Assembly: GCA_964555295.1 (NCBI GenBank)
Contig: CAZKRL010000011.1
Span: forward strand, 12,206 to 76,205
From: CAZKRL01 sp964555295
Lineage (GTDB): Bacteria > Bacteroidota > Bacteroidia > Flavobacteriales_D > Sanyastnellaceae
Reading direction: 5' to 3'
DNA: 64,000 bases
Below, one piece after another: positions 1-8,309 of the stretch. Each line of letters starts with the position of its first letter. Position 1 is the first letter of the stretch. The position numbers and the translations under genes were made by a program. Under the pieces are notes generated by a model. The model did no database searches. It was not told where the DNA came from and worked only from the letters and a program-made list of their open reading frames with translations.

Positions 1-1290
1 AGCACTGAATGAGGAGATAGTTACCATATTACCTTTACCATCGGTACCCCGGTTCCTGTCAGAAATATTGACGTTATAATCTGCGTATATCTTGTTGAGC
101 GCAGTCACGCTGCTCACTGCTACTTTATAACTCTGCATGACACCATCCGGCTCTTGAATTGCCACTCCATTGATGAGTACTTCCCGGTCCCGAATTTCCA
201 AATTTTCTCCAGGAAGTCCGATACATCGTTTCACATAATTCTCTTCTTTGTCCATTGGCCGATGTGTTATGCCGCCAATGGGGAAACTCTGTCGACCTTT
301 TTCCCTTCCACAAACCAAACAAACCTTCTTCACACTGAAATTATTCCTGGCAAGCTGCAAAAATTTATTGGGATTTCGTTCATAGTTGTCGTAACCACCT
401 GCGATATAAATGGCCTCACGTCGCAGATACCCATAATAATCATGGCCAGCATAAAATGGATCAATCATGATGGTGTCACCATGAGGAAAATTAAAAACTA
501 CCGGATCCAACCGTTCGACTTTCCCCCAACCTGGAATTCGGAAGTAGGGGAGACTCAATGCTTCAAGATAACTATTCGTCATGCTACCCGGTAAAGCATT
601 ATGAATGAAAGGGACAGAGAGCGGTGTCTGCGGTGTCTTTGCACCGAAACTCATTTTACTTACAAATAAATAATCCCCAACGAGCATAGATTTCTCCATA
701 GAAGGTGTGGGAATAGTAAATGCCTCGAAGAAAAATGTTCTTATTACAGAAGCAGCAACTATGGCAAATAAAATAGACTCACTCCATTCTCTCGCTTGAG
801 ATTTCTTATTACCTGTCCAATTTCTCGGGCCTGTAAAGTTTATCTGTAAGTCAGTGGGCTTATTGAAAGGAAGAATTCCAAACCCCGGATTTTTCGACGG
901 CAAATCCCTATGGGTTTTTGTTGTATCGTCTTGAGGCACGGTTAATGCTTGAGAGGATGCTTTCGACTGACGAGTTAAACGCAGCGCAAGACCGGGCAGC
1001 GCCAACCAGGGCAAAGCTCCAAAGAGCCATTGATCCTTGGTGCTTTTCTTGCCAAATGCAATACCCATCTCAACATTGAGTATGCACAGCATAATGAGAT
1101 TGATTCCCGGAGATAGAATCACAAACCACCAATACCATGGACGTTTCAATAGTTTCAGCACTGGGAAAAATTGAAGTAATGGGATTGCCCCAAACCATTT
1201 TCGATTCGTGAGTCCGGCATTTGCAATGACAGCAGGCAGAGTAACGCAATAAACGAGTTGCAGTAGTATCAGTAACAACCAAGGTATCAT
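1..1290 (-). CDS. lepB: Signal peptidase I, C-terminus beyond the left edge
   Basis: Membrane-bound leader peptidase that removes signal peptides from exported proteins. 430 codons are visible from the ATG at 1290. The first 110 residues are hydrophobic with several membrane segments, an N-terminal extension (DUF5684-like) common in Bacteroidota LepB. A further membrane segment at about 170-190 precedes the catalytic serine S197 (IPTPSMEKSM) and the general-base lysine K354 (YVKRCIGLPGE). This fits the Ser/Lys dyad of family S26. About 100 residues lie between the two catalytic motifs more than in E. coli LepB, also usual for this phylum. It starts 9 bases after the dapB stop, so it is the last visible gene of a DUF5683-dapB-lepB operon. 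Identity is certain; only the 3' end is missing. Confidence 0.95.
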   Translation of the reverse strand, partial: MIPWLLLILLQLVYCVTLPAVIANAGLTNRKWFGAIPLLQFFPVLKLLKRPWYWWFVILSPGINLIMLCILNVEMGIAFGKKSTKDQWLFGALPWLALPGLALRLTRQSKASSQALTVPQDDTTKTHRDLPSKNPGFGILPFNKPTDLQINFTGPRNWTGNKKSQAREWSESILFAIVAASVIRTFFFEAFTIPTPSMEKSMLVGDYLFVSKMSFGAKTPQTPLSVPFIHNALPGSMTNSYLEALSLPYFRIPGWGKVERLDPVVFNFPHGDTIMIDPFYAGHDYYGYLRREAIYIAGGYDNYERNPNKFLQLARNNFSVKKVCLVCGREKGRQSFPIGGITHRPMDKEENYVKRCIGLPGENLEIRDREVLINGVAIQEPDGVMQSYKVAVSSVTALNKIYADYNVNISDRNRGTDGKGNMVTISSFSA

Positions 1291-1299
1291 GTGGTAAAC

Positions 1300-2031
1300 T
1301 TAATGTTGAATGGGAGTTGTGTTGTAATTAAGCATATCAGCCATTGTAAATATGCCCATTTTTCCGACTAAAAATTCAGCCGCCGTTATTGCTCCAGAGG
1401 CAAAGCCCGTGCGATTGAATGCATAGTGTGATATTTCTATTTGTTCATTCTCAGAACTGAATCGGATGTGATGCGTTCCTGGCACATTGCCCTCACGAAC
1501 AGCCCTTACCGGAATTTCTCGAGATTCCGGATGATCGGTCAACGACCATTGCTTGTAAAATCGATTTCGCTCAATAATCTTTTCAGCAAAGGTGATGGCC
1601 GTGCCACTTGGTGCATCGAGCTTTTGAGTATGATGTATTTCTTCAATACTTGCCTTGTACTCCGGGAATTTTTCGAGCATCATCGCGAGTGTTTCGGTGA
1701 GATGAAAGGCGATGTTGACACCCAATGAAAAATTCGAAGCGTAAAACAACGCGCCGTTATTTTCTCTAATGATGGTATAAGCTTCCTCTCGCTGATGGTT
1801 CCAACCAGTGGTTCCTGTAACGATCGGACAACCCGCTTCGGCGCATACACGAATGTGATTTAAGGCAAGTTCAGGACGGGTAAACTCAATAGCCAAAGTG
1901 GCTCCTGCCAGATCCGCGGTTGTCACTTTGCGCTTGGAATCAAAAACAGAATGAATATTGTGCCCTCTGGATAGAATCAACGGCTCAAGAGCTTTTCCCA
2001 TTTTTCCGTACCCAATCAGAGCGATTTGCAT
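1300..2031 (-). CDS. dapB: 4-hydroxy-tetrahydrodipicolinate reductase
   Basis: Cytosolic NAD(P)H-dependent reductase of the diaminopimelate/lysine pathway. 243 residues, a normal length. The N-terminal Rossmann motif is GYGKMG (residues 7-12). The family signature EIHHTQKLDAPSGTA holds the catalytic histidine pair and lysine, and GTTGWN lies in the nucleotide-binding half. The start at 2031 lies inside the end of the upstream DUF5683 gene (16-base overlap), which suggests translational coupling. It feeds peptidoglycan precursor synthesis, and next to lepB it forms a conserved flavobacterial envelope cluster. Confidence 0.96.
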   Translation of the reverse strand: MQIALIGYGKMGKALEPLILSRGHNIHSVFDSKRKVTTADLAGATLAIEFTRPELALNHIRVCAEAGCPIVTGTTGWNHQREEAYTIIRENNGALFYASNFSLGVNIAFHLTETLAMMLEKFPEYKASIEEIHHTQKLDAPSGTAITFAEKIIERNRFYKQWSLTDHPESREIPVRAVREGNVPGTHHIRFSSENEQIEISHYAFNRTGFASGAITAAEFLVGKMGIFTMADMLNYNTTPIQH

Positions 2032-2621
2032 GGCTGTTTCTTTTTTGTGCGATTAGCAATACTGAATGACAGACCCGAATAGGGTTTACCAGGAGTCTGA
2101 ATGATTGTTGGATTCAATTGAAAACTCAGGTTGGGACTAACATCGAAATAAAATAAATGAGCATCTACATTGGCCTCAATTATTTGAAGTACATATACAC
2201 CGGCGAGACATATATAACTGAGGTCCATCCATTGGTGATATTGTTCTTGTACCCTATTGATACTTTCTGTGCTTGCGTTAATTTCTGCAATGGTATTAGG
2301 GTCGTTATCAACGGATGAGATATATTGTTTTCTATAATACCGATATTGTTTTGTATTGAATTGTATGAAAGCGAGGCACGTGCCAATGCCTGCAAAAACT
2401 ACAGGCACTTTCCAGTACTTCCCGAAAAAGGTTTTCTCCGCGTGAATTCCATTATAAACCTGACCTGCACCTGGTATAAGGGCCGAAAAAACCGAGGCTT
2501 TCAATGGGGAAACCGGTTTAACACGCCATTTGCTTTGCCGCGGCACAGGCGCCAAAGTGTCGATTTGAGCATTCGCGACTATTGAAAGGCAAAGCGAAAT
2601 CAGAAAAAGTAGAACGCGCAT
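2016..2621 (-). CDS. DUF5683 membrane protein with signal peptide
   Basis: 201 residues if translation starts at the ATG at 2621, which gives the signal peptide MRVLLFLISLCLSIVANAQ. An upstream in-frame start would add 19 residues that look like leader sequence. The motif SALIPGAGQVYNG followed by two hydrophobic segments is typical of DUF5683 and related 'PGAGQ' membrane proteins of Bacteroidota. The function is unknown. In many Flavobacteriales this gene sits between parB and dapB-lepB. Here parA/parB are absent and an RNA methyltransferase lies upstream. The 3' end overlaps dapB. Confidence 0.8.
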   Translation of the reverse strand: MRVLLFLISLCLSIVANAQIDTLAPVPRQSKWRVKPVSPLKASVFSALIPGAGQVYNGIHAEKTFFGKYWKVPVVFAGIGTCLAFIQFNTKQYRYYRKQYISSVDNDPNTIAEINASTESINRVQEQYHQWMDLSYICLAGVYVLQIIEANVDAHLFYFDVSPNLSFQLNPTIIQTPGKPYSGLSFSIANRTKKKQPCKSL

Positions 2622-2710
2622 TGGGCGGCAATTTACTTTGCAATTATCACATACATGGCGACCGTGTTTAATGAGCATAATCCTTTAACCCAATTTACCA
2701 AATCTGGTGT

Positions 2711-4135
2711 TTATCGAATAAATAAGCCAACGGCCTCAATATGCGAGGTGTGTGGGAATTGATCCACCAAAGTGAATCGTTGCAACATATAACCGCTCTC
2801 ACGCAATGTGGCTGCATCACGGGCAAAGGTGGCAGGGTTGCACGACACATAAACAATTGCCTTACTGCCAAGAGCAATTACACGCGTCAAGGTCTTCGGT
2901 GCAATACCCGCGCGAGGAGGATCCATTACTATACATCCTATTCGCCCAGCGTATTGAGGATAGTCTTTCAAGAATGCACCGACATCAGCACAAATGAACT
3001 CTACATTGCTCACGCCATTCATTTGTGCATTTTTATTGGCATCTACTATCGCTGATGGCACGATGTCAACACCAATAACCTTTGCTGCAGTATGCCGGGC
3101 AATCAGCTGACCGATGGTGCCTGTGCCACAAAAGAGATCCATCACAATGGAATCACTGTCGCAGATATTTTCAGTGTAGTCCATCACACACTTGTAAAGT
3201 CTTGCCGCCGACGCAGGATTGGTCTGAAAAAAAGAGGTCATTCCAATTCTGAACTCAAGGTCCATAATTCTCTCGGTGATAAAATCTCGTCCCATTATAA
3301 GTTTGGACTCACCTTCCAACGGCATCACTCGATCACCTGTATCGCCGTTTATAGTATGTATAACCCCTGCAAGTCTTTTGCCCATTGCCTGTTGCACGGT
3401 GGAAGCAAATGCGTGCACATCGAACCTATCATCTTCATTTGCTGTAACGATATTCACCAATATCTGATTTTCTGAAAAACTTTTACGCACGGTAAGAAAT
3501 CGGAAGAAGCCCTTTCGTTGCGGAGGATGCCAAGCGGGTAGGTGAGTGGCCTCGCAATATCCGCGAAGCGTTGACAGTAGGTTTTCAAACTCGGCGTCAA
3601 ATAAACCCGAGTCCTTATCCAGATTCTCAACACACCACCAGGTTCCGCGTTTTTTAAATCCAAGCGCAAAACCATCAAAATCAGTCCGTGTATCTCTATT
3701 GTATCCGATGGCTGAGAAAGCGTATTCCATCTTGTTGCGATAGTGCCATTGCGACGGACTTGCAACCAGTCCGTCGAACTTGGTTTCGTTAAGTTGTATA
3801 CCACCGGTTTTCTCTAACATCCGCAAGCATTCGGTGATTTTATTCTCATGTTGCAACGCAATTGGCCAAGTAGCATAGGGGGCACCAGGTATAGGTTGAA
3901 AAGGAATTTCAACTTCATCTTTCGACGTGGTGATTACCTCGATCAATCTGCATTCAGCAAATCGTTTTTTGCGCGACTGCACCATTGCCCTGACCGTTTG
4001 TCCCGGTATGGCATTCTCTACAAAAACGGTGAAATCACCTTGATCTGTAGCCAATTTACTTACACCAACCCCGCCGAACGCAAGTCGGTCAATGGTTAAA
4101 GTGAGGATGCTGTTTTTTGCGAGAAAAGATTTCAT
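2711..4135 (-). CDS. rlmD: RlmD/TrmA-type rRNA (uracil-C5)-methyltransferase
   Basis: SAM-dependent RNA methyltransferase, probably making m5U in 23S rRNA. 474 residues. A TRAM RNA-binding domain spans about 8-68. The SAM-binding motif is MDLFCGTGTIGQ, the motif DPPRAGI follows, and the nucleophile C432 lies in VSCNPATFARD with the general base E467 in HIEAVGLF. The region at 83-96, where E. coli RlmD has the CxxxxxCxxC iron-sulfur ligands, reads GAPYATWPIALQHE and has no cysteines, so this belongs to the cluster-less subgroup. Target specificity (U747, U1939 or both) cannot be read from sequence, so the symbol is provisional. Confidence 0.85.
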   Translation of the reverse strand: MKSFLAKNSILTLTIDRLAFGGVGVSKLATDQGDFTVFVENAIPGQTVRAMVQSRKKRFAECRLIEVITTSKDEVEIPFQPIPGAPYATWPIALQHENKITECLRMLEKTGGIQLNETKFDGLVASPSQWHYRNKMEYAFSAIGYNRDTRTDFDGFALGFKKRGTWWCVENLDKDSGLFDAEFENLLSTLRGYCEATHLPAWHPPQRKGFFRFLTVRKSFSENQILVNIVTANEDDRFDVHAFASTVQQAMGKRLAGVIHTINGDTGDRVMPLEGESKLIMGRDFITERIMDLEFRIGMTSFFQTNPASAARLYKCVMDYTENICDSDSIVMDLFCGTGTIGQLIARHTAAKVIGVDIVPSAIVDANKNAQMNGVSNVEFICADVGAFLKDYPQYAGRIGCIVMDPPRAGIAPKTLTRVIALGSKAIVYVSCNPATFARDAATLRESGYMLQRFTLVDQFPHTSHIEAVGLFIR

Positions 4136-4201
4136 GCGGGGAATTCAGTGTTCGACCGCATTAACAAGAAAACTTCTTCACATCCATCTTAGAAATTCTG
4201 G

Positions 4202-6475
4202 CTATGCAGTAAGTCCCTTTCTGATCAAATTCAACGCACCGCCTGCCTTGAACCATTCAATCTGTTGCGCATTGTAGGTGTGGTTTACTGCAATCATCTC
4301 TTTGCTGCCATCTTCATGCACCAGCTCAAGATGCAAGGGCTTATCAGGTGCAAAAGATGTTAGATCTGTGAAGTTGATGATGTCATTCTCCTGAATCTTA
4401 TCATAATCGGAATCATTGCTGAAAGTAATTGCAAGCATTCCTTGCTTCTTCAAATTGGTTTCGTGGATACGTGCAAATGATTTCACAAGAATGGCACGCA
4501 CACCCAAATGCCGCGGTTGCATAGCAGCATGCTCTCTCGAAGATCCTTCGCCATAGTTCTGATCGCCCACCACGATGGTTGATATTCCAGCGGCCTTGTA
4601 TGCACGCTGAACCTTTGGAACCTCGTCATAAGATCCATCGAGATGATTTTTTACTTTATTGATCTCGCCGTTGAAGTAATTGGTAGCCCCAATGAGGGTG
4701 TTGTTGGCGATATTGTCCAAATGTCCGCGATACCTCAGCCATGGACCAGCCATCGAGATGTGGTCTGTTGTGCATTTGCCGCGCGCCTTGATCAGCACTC
4801 TTGCCCCGGTGATATTATTGCCATCCCACTCGCTGAATGGATCAAGCAGCTGCAATCTTTCACTCTCAGCCGACACTTTAATTTGCACCGCGCTGCCATC
4901 AGCGGCAGGGGCTTGATATCCCGCATCTTCAACAGCAAATCCCTTGGAAGGCAATTCATGGCCACTCGGCGGGTCAAGTTTTACCTTCTCACCCTTGTCA
5001 TTCACCAGTGTATCCGTAAGGGGATTGAAACCCAAATTACCCGCAATTGCAAGGGCTGTGGTGAGTTCAGGTGATGCCACAAAAGCCAATGTATTCGGGT
5101 TGCCATCGTTTCTACTCTGGAAATTTCGGTTGAAAGAATGAACGATAGTATTGCGCTCCTTTTTATCCGCACCTACGCGCGCCCACATTCCGATACAAGG
5201 TCCGCATGCATTTGCATACACCGTTGCGCCCATTTTGTTGAATGTGTCAATGAATCCATCGCGCTCTATGGTGTAGCGAACCAACTCCGATCCGGGAGTA
5301 ATACTGAACTCAGCTGCAGGTTTCAGTCCCTTTGCAATCGCTTGCTCGGCAAGAGATGCAGCACGTGAAATATCTTCATAGGAAGAGTTGGTGCATGAAC
5401 CTATCAGTCCCACTTCCACTTTCAATGGCCAGTTGTTTTTCGCCGCTTCTTCTTTCATTTTCGAGATCGGCGTAGCGAGATCCGGAGTGAACGGACCATT
5501 AAGATGCGGCTCCAATTCACTCAAATTGATTTCAATGACCTGATCAAAATATTTCTCCGGGTGCTGATACACCTCCGCATCGCCGGTGAGATGTGCCTTG
5601 ATTCCATTGGCCAAATCAGCTACCTCTACGCGACCTGTAGACCGGAGATATCTCTCCATGCTCTCGTCATATCCGAAGGTAGAAGTGGTGGCACCAATCT
5701 CTGCACCCATGTTGCATATGGTGCCTTTACCCGTGCAGGAAAGCGATTCTGCGCCTTCACCAAAGTATTCTACAATACAACCTGTTCCACCCTTTACGGT
5801 CAATATGCCCGCCACTTTAAGAATGATGTCTTTGGCCGAGCACCATCCATTCAATTGTCCGGTGAGCTTGATACCAATCAATTTTGGGAATTTCAGTTCC
5901 CACGCCATACCGGCCATCACATCCATTGCATCTGCACCCCCAACACCAATGGCAACCATGCCCAAACCGCCGGCGTTGACCGTGTGCGAATCGGTACCAA
6001 TCATCATTCCTCCGGGAAATGCATAATTCTCAAGCACTACCTGATGGATGATTCCTGCACCCGGCTTCCAAAATCCTATTCCGTATTTGTTTGATATCGA
6101 TGATAAAAAATTGAATACCTCATTATTCTTGAGCAATGCCTCTTCCAGATCCTTTGACGAACCCACGCGCGCTTGAATCAGGTGATCACAATGTACTGTA
6201 CTGGGAACGGCAACCTTGCTGCGACCGGCCTGCATGAATTGCAATAACGCCATTTGCGCTGTGGCATCCTGCATGGCTACACGGTCTGGGGCGAAGTCGA
6301 CATAACTTTTACCGCGACCATATGCCGCCTTTGCTTCACCCTCCCAAAGGTGCGAGTAGAGTATTTTTTCGGTGAGAGTGAGTGACTTACCCGTAAGTTT
6401 TCTGGCGGCTTCAATGCGCGCTGGTATGCGGGAATAAACTTCCCTTATCATTTCAAGATCAAAGACTTTGCTCAT
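4202..6475 (-). CDS. acn: Aconitate hydratase (mitochondrial-type)
   Basis: TCA-cycle enzyme that interconverts citrate and isocitrate with a [4Fe-4S] cluster. 757 residues, the length of the mitochondrial-type aconitases used by Bacteroidota rather than the about 890 of AcnA. Cluster ligands are visible in IGSCTNSSYED and ANACGPCIGMW. The substrate-binding motif GSSREHAAMQPRHLG lies in the C-terminal swivel domain. N-terminal motifs QDATAQMALLQF and STVHCDHLIQ are conserved. It has its own likely promoter at 6492-6499 and lies 32 bases after rimM. The ATG at 6475 gives MSKVFDLEMI, a typical N-terminus. Confidence 0.96.
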   Translation of the reverse strand: MSKVFDLEMIREVYSRIPARIEAARKLTGKSLTLTEKILYSHLWEGEAKAAYGRGKSYVDFAPDRVAMQDATAQMALLQFMQAGRSKVAVPSTVHCDHLIQARVGSSKDLEEALLKNNEVFNFLSSISNKYGIGFWKPGAGIIHQVVLENYAFPGGMMIGTDSHTVNAGGLGMVAIGVGGADAMDVMAGMAWELKFPKLIGIKLTGQLNGWCSAKDIILKVAGILTVKGGTGCIVEYFGEGAESLSCTGKGTICNMGAEIGATTSTFGYDESMERYLRSTGRVEVADLANGIKAHLTGDAEVYQHPEKYFDQVIEINLSELEPHLNGPFTPDLATPISKMKEEAAKNNWPLKVEVGLIGSCTNSSYEDISRAASLAEQAIAKGLKPAAEFSITPGSELVRYTIERDGFIDTFNKMGATVYANACGPCIGMWARVGADKKERNTIVHSFNRNFQSRNDGNPNTLAFVASPELTTALAIAGNLGFNPLTDTLVNDKGEKVKLDPPSGHELPSKGFAVEDAGYQAPAADGSAVQIKVSAESERLQLLDPFSEWDGNNITGARVLIKARGKCTTDHISMAGPWLRYRGHLDNIANNTLIGATNYFNGEINKVKNHLDGSYDEVPKVQRAYKAAGISTIVVGDQNYGEGSSREHAAMQPRHLGVRAILVKSFARIHETNLKKQGMLAITFSNDSDYDKIQENDIINFTDLTSFAPDKPLHLELVHEDGSKEMIAVNHTYNAQQIEWFKAGGALNLIRKGLTA

Positions 6476-6491
6476 AGGAAATTGCTTTGCG

Positions 6492-6499
6492 CAAAAATA
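6492..6499 (-). promoter_or_regulatory. -7 promoter element of the aconitase gene
   Basis: Minus-strand TATTTTTG matches the Bacteroidota consensus TAnnTTTG exactly, followed by CGC, 16 bases upstream of the aconitase ATG. No convincing TTTG -33 box is seen about 19 bases further upstream, which would fall in the 3' end of rimM. Confidence 0.5.
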
Positions 6500-6507
6500 A
6501 ACTTTGT

Positions 6508-7038
6508 TCAGCGCCCGAGGTAAAAATTGATGAGCCCTTCTGGAGCAGTTATACTCACTGTTTTTTGTTCATCATTGATCTCATCAAAGAAATCGGGATG
6601 CAAAGGCAACAATATCTCACCATGCTGTCCGATGATACTCATCAGTGGATTCATGACCTTGTCATCGATAGCAGCCACTTTACCAATATCACCATGTTCT
6701 GCATCGATTACAGTGTATCCAATAATTCGAGCAAACTCCATGCGTTCGCGATCGGATGAACTGATATCTTCCGGACGAATGAAAATGGTACAACCCACCA
6801 GGGCCTTTGCAGCGATTTCGCTATCAATACCCTCCAGTTTCAATTTGATGTTGCGTTGTGTCTTATACTCCATGCTGGTAATCGGATAAGGCACGATTTC
6901 ACCCTTGCGCTCGATGAAGAGGAAGGTAAGATCTTCATAATCCTTCACGTTTGACTGACCCAGTTCAGCCGTTAGTTCTCCCTTGTAGCCATGCAACTTG
7001 GTGATGGTACCTAAGGCGTGCAATTGCGAAGAATTCAT
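6508..7038 (-). CDS. rimM: Ribosome maturation factor RimM
   Basis: Binds S19 and helps mature the 30S head domain. 176 residues, normal length. The N-terminal RimM barrel starts ALGTITKLHGYKGEL, and the C-terminal PRC-barrel has GDIGKVAAIDDKVMNPLM and the hydrophobic EILLPLHPDF motif. It lies 48 bases after rpsP, the usual neighbour, but an intrinsic terminator fills that gap and ends five bases before the ATG. trmD and rplS, which follow rimM in many bacteria, are absent and aconitase follows instead. Confidence 0.95.
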   Translation of the reverse strand: MNSSQLHALGTITKLHGYKGELTAELGQSNVKDYEDLTFLFIERKGEIVPYPITSMEYKTQRNIKLKLEGIDSEIAAKALVGCTIFIRPEDISSSDRERMEFARIIGYTVIDAEHGDIGKVAAIDDKVMNPLMSIIGQHGEILLPLHPDFFDEINDEQKTVSITAPEGLINFYLGR

Positions 7039-7043
7039 AGGAT

Positions 7044-7070
7044 AAAAAAAAAGCCACCCGAAGGTGGCAT
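7044..7070 (-). terminator. Intrinsic terminator between rpsP and rimM
   Basis: On the minus strand a perfect 6-bp stem GCCACC/GGTGGC closes a TTCG tetraloop (7053-7068) and is followed at once by nine T residues (7044-7052). This is a textbook Rho-independent terminator. It lies 17 bases downstream of the rpsP stop and directly before the rimM start, so it should limit read-through from rpsP into rimM. Confidence 0.9.
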
Positions 7071-7086
7071 TGGTATGAATGTAAGA

Positions 7087-7623
7087 TTATGCTTCAGATG
7101 ATTCTGATGGTGCGGCTTCTTCAGCGGGGGCTGCTTCCTCAGCAGGCGCCGGCGCTGCAGATGCTGCCTCTGCCGCGGCTGTAATCGCTTTGAGGCGGTT
7201 TTCATTCACCTCGCGCTCATGCTTCAGACGCTTGGCTTCATCGGTAGATTTGTTCTTGGCCAATGAATCACGTTTTCCTTGGATCTTGGCGGCCTTTTCT
7301 TGAACCCACGCTTCGTATCTCTTATCAGCTTCTTCCTGAGAGAAAGCACCTTTGGCGACGCCCTTATCAAGGTGAAGACGGTAGAGCACTCCAGTGTAGC
7401 TAAGCATAGCGCGCACTGTATCTGTGGGTTGAGCACCATTCTTGATCCAGGTCACAGCACGATCGTTGTCGAGCTGAATACTGGCCGGGTTGGTGTTGGG
7501 GTTGTAACTTCCGATACGCTCGATGAATTTTCCATCACGGGGTGAACGGGAGTCTGCTGCCACGATGTGAAAGAAGGGTTTTCCTTTCTTTCCGTGACGC
7601 TGAAGTCTGAGCTTTACTGCCAT
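7087..7623 (-). CDS. rpsP: 30S ribosomal protein S16 with Ala/Glu-rich tail
   Basis: Small-subunit ribosomal protein. 178 residues. The first about 85 are canonical S16: MAVKLRLQRHGKKGKPFFHI, then the AADSRSPRDGKFIERIGSYNP block. They are followed by a charged helical stretch and a low-complexity Ala/Pro/Glu tail from about residue 150 (AAPAPAEEAAPAEEAAP). Such extensions are regular in Bacteroidota S16 and are not a frameshift product. It is first in its transcript, with a -7 element at 7679-7686 and a strong terminator just downstream. Confidence 0.97.
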   Translation of the reverse strand: MAVKLRLQRHGKKGKPFFHIVAADSRSPRDGKFIERIGSYNPNTNPASIQLDNDRAVTWIKNGAQPTDTVRAMLSYTGVLYRLHLDKGVAKGAFSQEEADKRYEAWVQEKAAKIQGKRDSLAKNKSTDEAKRLKHEREVNENRLKAITAAAEAASAAPAPAEEAAPAEEAAPSESSEA

Positions 7624-7678
7624 AGTTGTGTTGTTTGTGGGGTGCGAAACCCGGGTAACAATTTTTTAATTAGGGGCG

Positions 7679-7686
7679 CAAAACTA
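7679..7686 (-). promoter_or_regulatory. -7 promoter element of rpsP
   Basis: Minus-strand TAGTTTTG followed by C fits TAnnTTTG. It is about 55 bases upstream of the rpsP ATG and would leave a leader of about 50 bases. There is no clear TTTG box at the usual -33 distance. Confidence 0.5.
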
Positions 7687-7763
7687 CTGCATGTCATACA
7701 TATTTTGGCGCGGTGGACAAAAAAAAGAAAAATTTTTTGTGTCATCGGGGAAATGACCTCGGT

Positions 7764-8306
7764 GTGAACGCAAGGTCAATGCTCCTCTGCTTTGCCGCCA
7801 TGCTATTGTCGAGCCTGTCGTTCTCGCAATATCAGGAGAATCCGCTCAATAACAGCACACGATATTTTTTAGGGGGAGGACTCAACACAATGGATCGAGC
7901 CGCTGTTTGCGGTGAATTTGTTTTCAGCAGAAAGGGTGAAGGTCCGCTCATAGAAACCCGCCTTGGCTTCAGCAGGGAGATGAGCGGCTTGCCCTCCGAC
8001 ACGTGCACAACCACAAACAATTGGCAATTGGAGCCAGGCATCTTCCTTGGCGATGGATGGCGCTTTGGCAAACTGACATTGACGGGGGCGTTGGGATTGA
8101 ATATGTCTTTTCGACAATACTGCCGCATTGAGGGCTATGAAGAAAGGATGAAGAAGGCTTTGCTTCCCGCTCTCGGTGCGAGGATTTCGAGCGCGGTGCA
8201 AGTATCGAATCGCTGGCAACTGCAGATCAACCTCATCGGCAATGTCGGCTTTCGAAATGCTTATTACGGTGCAACGATTGGAGTCGCGAAATACATTAAG
8301 GGCTGA
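7764..8306 (+). CDS. Outer-membrane beta-barrel-like protein, unknown function
   Basis: About 180 residues. I place the start at the GTG at 7764, which gives a signal peptide with an arginine before the hydrophobic core (NARSMLLCFAAMLLSSLSFS) and cleavage before Q. The ATG at 7779 is an alternative, and an upstream GTG at 7713 would add Lys-rich leader. The mature part has alternating hydrophobic/polar strands with glycine and aromatics (RYFLGGGLN, GLNMSFRQY, NLIGNVGFRNAYYGATIGVAKY) as in small outer-membrane barrels. No family recognised. It ends 3 bases before rsmE, so the two are probably cotranscribed. Confidence 0.65.
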   Translation: MNARSMLLCFAAMLLSSLSFSQYQENPLNNSTRYFLGGGLNTMDRAAVCGEFVFSRKGEGPLIETRLGFSREMSGLPSDTCTTTNNWQLEPGIFLGDGWRFGKLTLTGALGLNMSFRQYCRIEGYEERMKKALLPALGARISSAVQVSNRWQLQINLIGNVGFRNAYYGATIGVAKYIKG

Positions 8307-8309
8307 ACC

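Noticed and set aside
154..594. A 146-codon plus-strand open frame
   Set aside because: Antisense to lepB, with no signal peptide or recognised motif.
1070..1282. A 70-codon open frame on the minus strand
   Set aside because: It lies wholly within lepB in a different frame. The lepB frame translates to a clear signal peptidase with the Ser/Lys dyad.
7087..7240. Possible frameshift or fusion in S16 because of its long tail
   Set aside because: Ala/Glu/Pro-rich C-terminal tails are normal for Bacteroidota S16, and the frame is intact.
7697..7712. A promoter-like TACATATTTTGG before the small outer-membrane protein
   Set aside because: The spacing does not fit TAnnTTTG (one base short or long), so it is not listed as a promoter.
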